This document shows positions 1 through 11,087 of a stretch of 64,000 nt of DNA, piece after piece; the stretch's first letter is position 1; every line of letters starts with the position of its first letter. Under the pieces are notes generated by a model. That model made no database searches. It had not been told where the DNA came from and was given only the letters and a program-made list of their open reading frames with translations. This stretch comes from Melastoma dodecandrum (Eukaryota > Streptophyta > Magnoliopsida > Myrtales > Melastomataceae): NCBI GenBank assembly GCA_029817715.1, contig JARUPY010000049.1, positions 806,001 through 870,000 on the forward strand, read 5' to 3'. A program made the translations under genes and the position numbers.

Positions 1-1744
1 GTAGTAAAAGGAAACTAGTGAAGGTCCCCCCCCACCCCACCCCCTTTCATCCATTCTGAACCGAGTCATGTGATGAAAGTGTTAAAACTTTTTATTAGGA
101 CATACATTACATATAATCTTTTCCTTAGCGATCATCCATCGTTTAAAACATATGCAGTTCCCAGATCTGGGTCAGTTTGTTTCTTAATCCTTTCGAAATA
201 ATAAAATCGTACTAGAACTTTAGCACTAGTCAAGATTGATTACTGGATACAAATTTCACAAATGCACGCTAATGTAAAAAGCTCTACTTTCTAGATTGAA
301 TTTTAAAAGAGCTTCGGGTTTTAATGCTTCGAATCGATAAATTATCAAAACTTTTTACGACTGTTTAAACTACTTTACAAGTTATAAAACCAAATAAAAT
401 TTTTTAGCCTTTAAATGGGGTGGGGGGTCACGTGACCTGACCTTTTCTAAGATTTTAGGGTTACCACCACTTCACTTCTCCACCGGACATCATAATTGAG
501 TAATTATTACTAAATTATTATTTTTGTCTCTCGTTTGGGGGGTTGAGTTTTTTGTTGGCAAAATAATTTGTCCGACCGCGAGTTTCAAAATTATTTAAAT
601 AAGTAGAGAAATCACTGTCGAAACATTGAATTCGGTTTATAAAAGAATTCGTTATTAAGAATAATAAATTTCTAATCAAATTTTAAAACTTGGTGTTGAG
701 AACGGCGTAGTTCCTAACAATGAATTCAGACTCTTATTAGAACTTTTTTTGTTTAAGGAAAGGAAATCGCGATCGTGAACATCAAATTTTGAACTAGTGA
801 AAGTTATTAAAGTCAACAAAATATTTTGAGAAGTAATGTTATAACCAAAGGGTTTTTCCTACACTTCACGACACGACACATGTCTCGTCTCTAGTCCCGC
901 ATGTGATGGTCTGGTTGCGTCGAATATTCAAACCTTATTTTTCTCGAAACCAATATCGGAGTGAATATCATGAACGCGAGAGGCTTAGGGGATGATATTT
1001 TGGTACAACTATCAAAATGTCATCAAAAGGACACGAAATCAATCACGATCTCGATAATAACTCCACATGCATCAATTTGTGTCATGTGGACAGAACACAC
1101 ACCATTAAGGCCCCGCCACTCATATGTTTGCCCCGACACAAGCATCTTTCTCCCTTTCACATTTAGGTTTTCTGTCAGGGGCATGTCCCTCCTCTGGATT
1201 TCCCTCTCATTTAATTCTTACAGCATCGAGATATGGAGTTGAGGGATCGAGTTTAAAGAAGTGACTCTAAGACATGATTTTATTAGGGGGATATGTTTTA
1301 GTTGGTTGCTTTCCTCAAAGCACTTGTCTTCTTCATGGCCAACATCATTTTGTCCTCTTGCTATTTGTGTGGTTCATTCTCTCTTTTTTGTTGAGAGAAC
1401 AAAAATCGACAACATTTTGCGATGGTAGATCCATCTACAATAGGGAGGGTCCCCTAGATTGTCACGGTAGTCACAGTAACGTCGAAGATCAAAGGATGAC
1501 CGCGCTAACATTTCGTACATCTGTCACGGGGGGACGAGGAGGGGTGGGCCGCCGTATCGAAAAATTTCTCAGTCTTTCTGTACCCTGGTGTTTCTGTTGC
1601 CGAGGTGGTCCATGGTCTCCCTTTTATAACTCCCAGGCAGGGCTTTGCCCCCGAATGATTCTTTCATCAGCCCCTACCATTTTTTCCACTCGGTCATTTC
1701 CCCTCGTTTGGAGCCATCCCGTCAGCTTGTACGTCACCGGGACA
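1..1744. other. Intergenic DNA upstream of the PRE gene
   Basis: No gene could be supported here. The stretch is AT-rich with a C-only/CA tract near 27-46 and a G-run followed by a CACGTG box near 417-435. The last few hundred bases before 1745 presumably hold the promoter and 5' leader of the PRE gene. Short open frames at 961-1242 and 1274-1744 have no family likeness and unbiased composition. Confidence 0.5.
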
Positions 1745-2395
1745 ATGTCCGGCGGGTCGAGGTCATCCAGGCAGGGTTCTTCGAGGATCTCCGACGACCA
1801 GATCGTTGAGCTAGTCTCCAAGCTCCGACAACTCCTCCCCGAGATTGGACAGGGACGACAACTTTCCAATAAGGTATGCACATGCTAACCGAATGCTCCC
1901 CCGGTTGCATCCGGGAACGCGCCCTCGCAAAATGTGTCTTTCATGGTGTATTCAAAATGTTTCCTTTCCTCTTTCATACATAAATTTGATCATACGGGGA
2001 ATCTCACGCGAACACGTAAGCAATACTTCACATGACCAGTGCGTAGCGTTATGTTTGTCCCAATTGTGGAGAAGTTAGGACCAAAAACATTATTACACAG
2101 GGATCTCCACAGGGAATAAGTACTTGGGGTTTTCGCATTTTTGAACGACACTCGACTTGAAACGCCTCGCCTTATCCTTTTCATTCATTCGTCAGTGTCG
2201 AGTTTCCAAATTACTGATTTTTGTTGTTCCGTGGACGAGCAGGTCTCAGCATCGAAGGTTTTACAAGAGACGTGCAACTACATAAGGAATTTGCACCAGG
2301 AGGTCGATGATCTCAGCGAGAGGCTCTCCCAGTTGTTACAATCCACCGATCCCGACAGCCCCCAGGCATCCATCATCAGGAGCCTGATCATGTAA
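1745..2395 (+). CDS. PRE: PRE-type atypical bHLH (HLH) growth regulator
   Basis: Two exons, 1745-1873 and 2243-2395, joined in phase 0, give a 93-residue protein, the usual size for the family. Exon 1 encodes a Ser/Gly/Arg-rich start and helix 1 ([18 protein letters not shown]). Exon 2 encodes helix 2 ([18 protein letters not shown]) and ends in SLIM. The basic DNA-contact region is missing, as in PACLOBUTRAZOL RESISTANCE/BANQUO/KIDARI proteins. These do not bind DNA but titrate other HLH repressors, and so promote cell elongation downstream of gibberellin, brassinosteroid and light signals. The intron has GTATGC..CAG ends. The start is the first Met of the family pattern MSxxRSSRQ. An in-frame upstream extension to 1274 is 5' leader, not protein. 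By remembered gene order it matches Arabidopsis At5g15160 (BNQ2). The family call is secure; the exact paralogue is inferred. Confidence 0.93.
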
Positions 2396-3240
2396 AAGAA
2401 TCGTGTTCTTCCTTTGCTTGCTTTCTCTTTTCCATGTAGACCGAAGGGGCCAGGAGGCTCATCGTCATCGATGCACTCGTTTCCGGTTATTTTTCTAATG
2501 CTTTTTCCTAGGGCTTATGCGCATCATTTGTGTATCTATTTTGTATTTGTTGTGGTTTGAATCGTTGTCCAGGCGTTGTGACGACACCCCTTTCTTAGTT
2601 ATCCGGTTTGAAAATTCATTTCCCTTTCCCGGTCCATCATCTCGGGTATAAGCTGTAGCACGACGGAGGGAGAGAACTCAGAAAACCGGGGGATCGCTGC
2701 AGGGATTCGTTTAACTCCGAGACTAGTACGGTTTCAGTACATTGACCATGTACGCGATTACGATGATCATCGTTATGGACGTGTATGGGGACGTTTTCCG
2801 CAGATTTGTGATGTTGTTTTCATCGGTTAACTAAGATTATGACCTGACCTCCGGAACGCTTTTATTTTCCTTTTTGACAGAGATTGTTCCACAACAATAA
2901 ATCTATGCTCTACTAAATTTTTTAACAGTCGTTGCACTAATTTAAGCCCTTTCTCGTGTTCACTGTAATAAATATGAATGCCATGGAACATCTCCTGAGC
3001 CTAAACCAGCATGATCTTAGCCCACAATAATGGGCCTAACTCAAATCTTGTCAAGTCTGTCTTCACACATGTTTGCGAATCAAAAAATAACTCTAGGACC
3101 TTATTACAGTGGCTCCGCAAAGAACGAGCACGACAAGCACGATGCTCTTCTTACACAAACTCCTTGGCCCTCACTTCCTTCGACTCCATTTCATGTATAA
3201 ACCTTCCTCTTACCTCAAACTCTGCCTTCAGTGTCACATC
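2396..3240. other. PRE 3' UTR and intergenic spacer
   Basis: The first few hundred bases are likely the 3' UTR of the PRE gene. The remainder shows no coding likeness and no recognisable repeat. Confidence 0.4.
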
Positions 3241-5795
3241 AATGGTCAGGGTCAATTGAGGCGTTTGCCCCTCGTTGGGACTTCCAACGGTCCCTGCCTT
3301 CATGATAACCCCAGGTGCCCTCCTCATCCCTGACACCCCCTCCAGCCTTGTCGAGAGAGGCAGGCTTGACCAGGCCAAGCGAGCCCTTGCCAAGGTTCGC
3401 GGTTTGGATAAGCCTGAGCTCGCTGAGCTCTTCAGGAACAGTGAGATTGTCAAGGCTTGCTAATGAAGAGCCCTTTTGACCATATTCGAGAGGCGGTATA
3501 GGCCCCATCTTGTAATGGCCATCGCCATCCCCTTCTTTCAGCTGGTCACGGGGATCAACATCATATCATTCTATGCACCCGTGCTGTTCTAGTCAGTTGG
3601 ATTTGGGAGTGACTCCTCTCTCATCACTTCCATTATGTTAGTGTGTGCACTTATATGTCAAGACACTTTATTGTATTTGTGGATAAATAATTAATAAATG
3701 TGAATATTTGCCATTGATTATTTTACTTTTCTGAAAGTCCCACAGAGTAATGAGTATATTGATCTGAAATAGTTTGTGATCGGATAGATGTTTATAGGGG
3801 ACATGGACATCAAGATCATCGCTAAGTATAACTAAGGTCATGATAGACCGATGGATGGTGTATCTAAGTTATGCTTAGGGGTACCCTAAGATTAGGGATA
3901 CTGGACACGACCCGATCAAGAGGATACCACATATTGAACATCATTGGTCAATCCTCGTTATGGACGAGTGTAACTGATCTTTTGACTTGAGACATTCATT
4001 TATTCTATGCGTGGAGTTTGCGCACTTTGACATCGTTAAAAGCAGTCTTTAACCGGATTGTGAGTAATATGATTGTTGGGTGTGTGACAAAGCGTAGAGA
4101 GAATAGTGTTGAGTTAATATAGAATTCATCGCTCTTTTAGATTAAAGAGTTGACATCTAGGCCACTTGATAGAGATATTAGTGACTCTAAAATCCATGGT
4201 CATGGGAGGAATGCTTTACATTCAAGTGATTCTATTATATCATCGTAATCAAGTAAACCAATTAATTTGGTGATGATGTATTTTGTGCCAAATTAATTGA
4301 GATGTCGATTAGATAAAGAGAATTACACAGTAATCGGTTCATAGCGGTATATGATTCATGATCATTATCCTAACACGTTGGGTGACTAAAAACCGTTGTT
4401 AGACGGTTACCTTAGTTTGTGTATTTTTACACTACCTTCGAGTTTAGGACCTAGAGGGTCGCACGCATAACAAGCCGACACAAACATTATATTATTGATT
4501 ATTTAGTGGATACTAAATTAATCATTTTAATATTTTAGAATTAGAATTAAATGGATTATTAATTTATTATGAAATATCAGAAGCAAAGAAAAATAAATCG
4601 ATCAATATTGAATATGGATTTATTCGGGTCGTTTGAATGTGAAATAAATATTAAGTAAAGATTCATCGATCAAATTTATTTATTAACCCTGCTGAGCAAA
4701 AATGGGATGCGCATATAAAGAAATAACTTAAAATAAAACGGAAAGAAAAATGAAACCTGGCAAAAACAGTCAATCAAGCCAAAGTTATGGCAATTGTCTT
4801 GTTGTTTCATGATGAAAAAAAAGGAAAAAAGCTGCGAGGGTTTGGGAGACTGATAGTCAGAAAACAAAAAGAAAAGGAGTATAGTAGGAGAGGGTCATAC
4901 TTTTGCTTCCAAATAAAAATATTTTTATGGCGATCCAGAAGCAAGCACCAAAGGGATCATTGGGAGATTTGTGATCGTGTGCGCGTAGATACCGCTAGAG
5001 GAGTCACATGTGGGGCTCTTGATTTCGCGTCTCTATTTTGATTTTTACTGAAATTTCGAGCTATGTTTTCGGATAAGGATTTTATTATATTTTTTTATAA
5101 TATAATATATGTAACATGAAGGATCTTGTTATTTTTGGGTATAAAAATTTATAATTTTTATTCCACTACGTCTGAATCTAACAGATTATTCCTAGTCTTA
5201 TGAACTTGGGGTCAATTATGGTGTCGACGTTCATTGTCGACAGGTTCGGCCGGAGGTTCTTGTTCTTGGAGGGTGGGACTCAAATGTTCCTCTGCCAGGT
5301 AATAAGCAAATACTCTGACTTACTAACCATTCACTGCAGATATGTTATCTCGGTGAAATCAATCTAATGTTATGTCTTGTCTCTTGTCTCCGGAAATGTT
5401 GGAGTGGCAATCTTGCTGGGCATGACGACCGGAGTTCCCTGGACAGGACACATTTCCTTGGACCTCGTGACCCTTTTCCTTGTGCTTGTTTGTAGCAGGC
5501 TCTGGATGGTCATGGGGTCCTCTCAACTGGCTCATTCTTAGTGAGATATTCCCGATGAAGATCCATTCGACGAGGCAGAACATCAATGTGGCTATGAACT
5601 TCGCAGCCATCTTTGTCCTATCCCAGACATTCTTGACCATGCTCTGCTACTTCAAGTTTGGGACCTTCCTATTCTATGCGGGCCGGATCCTAGTGTTGAC
5701 GATATTTGTCCTACTCTTCCTGCCAGAAACCAGGGGGATCCCACTCGACTAGATGCATGTGGTGTGGGAGAATTTCTGGGCAGGTTTGTGAAGGA
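3241..5795 (+). pseudogene. Sugar transport protein (STP/hexose-H+ symporter) pseudogene
   Basis: Fragments of a plant STP monosaccharide transporter (MFS fold) lie in order on the plus strand. About 3260-3460 holds the central-loop signature IPDTPSSLVERGRLDQAK. About 3480-3630 holds [15 protein letters not shown] and [13 protein letters not shown]. About 5196-5298 holds VDRFGRRFLFLEGGTQM, ended by a GT donor. About 5395-5750 holds SGWSWGPLNWLILSEIFP and FLPETRGIP. It is broken: TAA and TGA stops follow the VKAC segment near 3463, a TAG follows APVLF near 3592, a frame change occurs near 5480-5500 just before the WSWGP helix, and a TAG replaces the codon after GIPLD at 5750. The N-terminal half, about 200 residues, is absent. 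A gap of about 1.56 kb (3636-5195) sits where a short intron is usual. An intact STP is about 510 residues with 12 membrane helices, so no functional product is expected. Confidence 0.88.
3636..5195. other. AT-rich 1.56-kb stretch inside the STP pseudogene
   Basis: This very AT-rich DNA lies between two STP exon remnants. It may be an expanded intron or inserted transposable-element debris. I saw no primer-binding site, no clear terminal repeats and no coding signal in it. Confidence 0.35.
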
Positions 5796-6116
5796 GCGAT
5801 GAAAGACATCGCAGCTCCCATACACAGTGAAACAGTTCTTTCAGAGTTCAGCATCTACAACTCGTGTCTTGGTTGTGTTTTCTCGTCAAATTTTGTAGGC
5901 CTCTTTACAACCAGAAACAATGTCCAATATTTGTACTTATGGACGACCATCGCCAAAATAATTATTACGTTACTAAAAGTCATTAACCAACTAACTGTTG
6001 GGAATAGTATCACACCGAATATAAACAAGCCTAGGCCATTGCATATAATGGGTTGGGATCCTTCACGTAATTGCAAGCTTTTAGGTGAAGGAAAAACCCA
6101 ACCACGATTTCTAACG
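5796..6116. other. Junction between STP remnant and repeat array 1
   Basis: Non-coding. The last 60 or so bases (CCCAACCACGATTTCTAACG just before 6117) already match the sequence that precedes each primer-binding motif in array 1, so the array edge lies near 6090. Confidence 0.4.
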
Positions 6117-7909
6117 TGGTATCAGAGCCAAGTTAGAGATGTTGGGTATGTCCACTGCTCTTAGTTACCCAAGAAGCTGCACGTACCAAATCATCGGAAC
6201 CACCAGGTGGATGGTAAAGACCTCAAGTTACACCCATCTTCTTCTTTCTCTTTCGATACTACCTTCGCAAGGTGAAGAAGCAGCTGCCGCTTCGCTAGGG
6301 CTCTCCTCCTTGCGGTAACGAGACGCCCACCAAATACCAACCAATGCCAGTACAGAGCTGCGTTGTCTTCAAATCTGAACTGGCATATTGCGCACCCAAA
6401 CACCCAACCATGATTTCTAATATGGTATCAGAGCCAAGAGGTAAAATAATAAATCAAAGGGCAATGACAAATGCAAATTTGTTGGAAAACCTCACGACCT
6501 AGAAAGGGCCAACAAAAAAAATGGCGTGAAAACCTTACTATAGCATAAAGTTTAACAAGTTTTTTCTCCTATTAGATTTACCAAGAAATAGAGAAGTTGG
6601 GTATGTCCACTGCTCATAGTTACCCAAGAAACTGCACGTACCAAATCGTCGAACCACCAGGTGGATGGCAAAGACCTCCAGTTCCACCCATCTTCTTCTT
6701 TCTCTTTCGACACCATCTTCGCAAGGTGAAGAAGCAGCTGCCGCTTCGCTAGGGCTCTCCTCCTTGTGGGGACGAGACGCCTACCAAATATCGTCCAATG
6801 CCAGTCCAGAGCCGCGTCGTCGTCAAATCTGGATTGGCAACTTACGCACTCAAACACTCAACCACGATTTCTAACATGGTATCAGAGCCCAGAGGGAAAA
6901 TAAGGAAACAAAGGGCAACGACAAATGCAAATTTGTTGGCAAACCTCACGAACCAGATAGGGCCAACAAAAAAATGGCGTGAAAACCTTACTATAGCAGG
7001 AAGTTTAACAAATGTATTCTCTTATAAGATTTACCCAATAAGTTGCACGTACCAAATCGTCGCAACCACCAGGTGGATGGCAAAGACCTCCAGTTCGACC
7101 CATCTTCTTCTTTCTTTTTCAACACCATCTTCGCAAGGTGAAGAAGCAGCTGCCCCTTCACTAGGGCTCTCCTCCTTGCGGTGACAAGACGCCCACCAAA
7201 TATCGTCAAAGGCCAGTCCCGAGCTGCGTCGTCTTCAAATCTGGGCTGACAACTTGCGCACTCAAACACCCAACCACGATGTCTAACATGGTATCAGAGC
7301 CAATAGGTAAAATAATAAAACAAAGGGCAAAGATTAATGTAAATTTGTTTGCAAGCCTCACGACCAGGCCTGGGCCATGCCGGTCCAGACTAGCCGCACC
7401 TATAAAATCTTACTAACTCTAACAAGTATTTCTCCTATCATATCAGATTTACACTGATTACGTATGTCCACTTGCTCGGACTTACTAAGGATGCCGCACG
7501 TACCAAATTGGTCCCCTTCCCCCTCCAGCCACCAAGTTGATGGCAAGGACCTCCAGCTCCACTTATCTTCTTTCTCCATCTTCGCAATGCGAACAAGCCG
7601 GTGCCGCATCGCTAGGGCCCGCTTGCTCGCGGTTTGGATACACGGACTAGCTACCATCTAATGCCAGTCTAAACCAGCTTCGTCTTCAAAACTTGTCCCG
7701 CATCGTGGGCACTCATACACGTGATCCTTGTGAAACTCTTTATTGTGGTAAGCCAGAAAATTTTCCGAAGAAGACGGCATTGCAAGCGTAGCAAAATTAG
7801 CCTCCGTTCTCCATTTGCAGGAAAGAAATGGTTCGAAGAGGCACTTTTACAAAAAAAAACATGCAGTAGTTTTACCCTACCACCTGGAGGGCAGCCACGA
7901 TTTCTAACG
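6117..7909. repeat. Array 1, unit 1 (modules A-B-C-D)
   Basis: Four modules start at PBS motifs 6117, 6423, 6877 and 7289. On the minus strand they carry open frames at 6191-6403, 6552-6857, 6991-7269 and 7400-7657. It is nearly identical to unit 3 in modules B and C. Confidence 0.88.
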
Positions 7910-9292
7910 TGGTATCAGAGCCAAGTTAGAGATGTTGGGTATGTCCACTGCTCTTAGTTACCCAAGAAGCTGCACGTACCAAATCATCGGAACCACCAGG
8001 TAGATGGCAAAGACCTCCAGTTACACCCATCTTCTTCTTTCTCTTTCGATACTACCTTCGCAAGGTGAAGAAGGAGCTGCCGCTTCGCTAGGGCTCTCCT
8101 CCTTTCGGTAACGAGACGCCCACAAAATACCAACCAATGCCAGTACAGAGCTGCGTTGTCTTCAAATCTGAACTGGCATATTGCGCACTCAAACACCCAA
8201 CCATGATTTCTAATATGGTATCAGAGCCAAGAGATAAAATAATAAATCAAAGGGCAATGACAAATGCAAATTTGTTGGAAAAACTCACGACCTAGAAAGG
8301 GCCAACAAAAAAAAAATGGCGTGAAAACCTTACAATAGCATGAAGTTTAATAAGTTTTTTCTCCTATCAGATTTACCCAGAGATAGAGAAGTTGGGTATG
8401 TCCACTGCTCATAGTTACCCAAGAAACTGCACGTACCAAATCGTCGAACCACCGGGTGGACGGCAAAGACCTCCAGTTCCACCCATCTTCTTCTTTCTCT
8501 TTCGACACCATCTTCGCAAGGTGAAAAAGCTGTTGCCCCTTCACTAGGGCTCTCCTCCTTGCGGTGAGAAGACGCCCACCAAATATCGTCCAAGGCCAGT
8601 CCCGAGCTGCGTCGTCTTCAAATCTGGGCTGGCAACTTGCGCACTCAAACACCCAACCACGATGTCTAACATGGTATCAGAGCCAATAGGTAAAATAATA
8701 CAACAAATGGCAAAGATTAATGTAAATTTGTTTGCAAGCCTCACGACCAGGCTGGGCCATGCCGGTCCAGACTAGCCGCACCTATAAAATCTTACTAACT
8801 CTAACAAGTATTTCTCCTATCATATCAGATTTACACTGATTACGTATGTCCACTTGCTCGGACTTACTAAAGATGCCGCACGTACCAAATTGGTCCCCTT
8901 CCCCCTCCAGCCACCAAGTTGATGGCAAGGACCTCCAGCTCCACTTATCTTCTTTCTCCATCTTCGCAATGCGAACAAGCCGGTGCCGCATCGCTAGGGC
9001 CCGCTTGCTCGCGGTTTGGATACACGGACTAGCTACCATCTAATGCCAGTCTAAACCAGCTTCGTCTTCAAAACTTGTCCCGCATCGTGGGCACTCATAC
9101 GCGTGATCCTTATGAAACTCTTTATTGTGGTAAGCCAGAAAATATTCCGAAGAAGACGGCATTGCAAGCGTAGCAAAATTAGCCTCCGTTCTCCATTTGC
9201 AGGAAAGAAATGGTTCGAAGAGGCATTTTTACAAAAAAAAAACATGCAGTAGTTTTACCCTACCACCTGGAGGGCAGCCACGATTTCTAACG
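7910..9292. repeat. Array 1, unit 2 (short, one module lost)
   Basis: PBS motifs lie at 7910, 8216 and 8672. The unit is about 410 bp shorter than its neighbours. The minus ORF at 8347-8652 begins like module C (MFECASCQPRFEDDAARDW) and ends like module B (WFDDLVRAVSWVTMSSGH), so modules B and C have fused and the DNA between them is gone. Confidence 0.87.
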
Positions 9293-11087
9293 TGGTATCA
9301 GAGCCAAGTTAGAGATGTTGGGTATGTCCACTGCTCTTAGTTACCCAAGAAGCTGCACGTACCAAATCATCGGAACCACCAGGTAGATGGCAAAGACCTC
9401 CAGTTACACCCATCTTCTTCTTTCTCTTTCGATACTACCTTCGCAAGGTGAAGAAGCAGCTGCCGCTTCGCTAGGGCTCTCCTCCTTGCGGTAACGAGAC
9501 GCCCACCAAATACCAACCAATGCCAGTACAGAGCTCCGTTGTCTTCAAATCTGAACTGGCATATTGCGCACTCAAACACCCAACCATGATTTCTAATATG
9601 GTATCAGAGCCAAGAGGTAAAATAATAATTCAAAGGGCAATGACAAATGCAAATTTGTTGGAAAAACTCACGACCTAGAAAGGGCCAACAAAAAAAAATG
9701 GCGTGAAAACCTTACAATAGCATGAAGTTTAACAAGTTTTTTCTCCTATCAGATTTACCCAGAGATAGAGAAGTTGGGTATGTCCACTGCTCATAGTTAC
9801 CCAAGAAACTGCACGTACCAAATCGTCGAACCACCGGGTGGACGGCAAAGACCTCCAGTTCCACCCATCTTCTTCTTTCTCTTTCGACACCATCTTCGCA
9901 AGGTGAAGAAGCAGCTGCCGCTTCGCTAGGGCTCTCCTCCTTGTGGGGACGAGACGCCTACCAAATATCGTCCAATGCCAGTCCAGAGCCGCGTCGTCGT
10001 CAAATCTGGATTGGCAACTTACGCACTCAAACACTCAACCACGATTTCTAACATGGTATCAGAGCCCAGAGGGAAAATAAGGAAAGAAAGGGCAACGACA
10101 AATGCAAATTTGTTGGCAAACCTCACGAACCAGATAGGGCCAACAAAAAAATGGCGTGAAAACCTTACTATAGCAGGAAGTTTAACAAATGTATTCTCTT
10201 ATAAGATTTACCCAATAAGTTGCACGTACCAAATCGTCGCAACCACCAGGTGGATGGCAAAGACCTCCAGTTCGACCCATCTTCTTCTTTCTTTTTCAAC
10301 ACCATCTTCGCAAGGTGAAGAAGCAGCTGCCCCTTCACTAGGGCTCTCCTCCTTGCGGTGACAAGACGCCCACCAAATATCGTCAAAGGCCAGTCCCGAG
10401 CTGCGTCGTCTTCAAATCTGGGCTGACAACTTGCGCACTCAAACACCCAACCACGATGTCTAACATGGTATCAGAGCCAATAGGTAAAATAATAAAACAA
10501 AGGGCAAAGATTAATGTAAATTTGTTTGCAAGCCTCACGACCAGGCCTGGGCCATGCCGGTCCAGACTAGCCGCACCTATAAAATCTTACTAACTCTAAC
10601 AAGTATTTCTCCTATCATATCAGATTTACACTGATTACGTATGTCCACTTGCTCGGACTTACTAAAGATGCCGCACGTACCAAATTGGTCCCCTTTCCCC
10701 TCCAGCCACCAAGTTGATGGCAAGGACCTCCAGCTCCACTTATCTTCTTTCTCCATCTTCGCAATGCGAACAAGCCGGTGCCGCATCGCTAGGGCCCGCT
10801 TGCTCGCAGTTTGGATACACGGACTAGCTACCATCTAATGCCAGTCTAAACCAGCTTCCTCTTCAAAACTTGTCCCGCATCGTGGGCACTCATACACGTG
10901 ATCCTTGTGAAACTCTTTATTGTGGTAAGCCAGAAAATTTTCCGAAGAAGACGGCATTGCAAGCGTAGCAAAATTAGCCTCCGTTCTCCATTTGCAGGAA
11001 AGAAATGGTTCGAAGAGGCACTTTTACAAAAAAAAAACATGCAGTAGTTTTACCCTACCACCTGGAGGGCAGCCACGATTTCTAACG
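9293..11087. repeat. Array 1, unit 3 (modules A-B-C-D)
   Basis: PBS motifs lie at 9293, 9599, 10054 and 10466. Minus-strand open frames are at 9367-9579, 9729-10034, 10168-10446 and 10577-10834. Apart from single-base changes it repeats unit 1. Confidence 0.88.

Noticed and set aside
4787..5041. 84-codon frame inside the STP gap
   Set aside because: AT-rich, Lys-rich chance frame without homology.
6798..7184. Plus-strand 128-codon frames in array 1
   Set aside because: They run through the primer-binding motif and opposite the finger-like frame; they show no domain and recur only because the DNA repeats.
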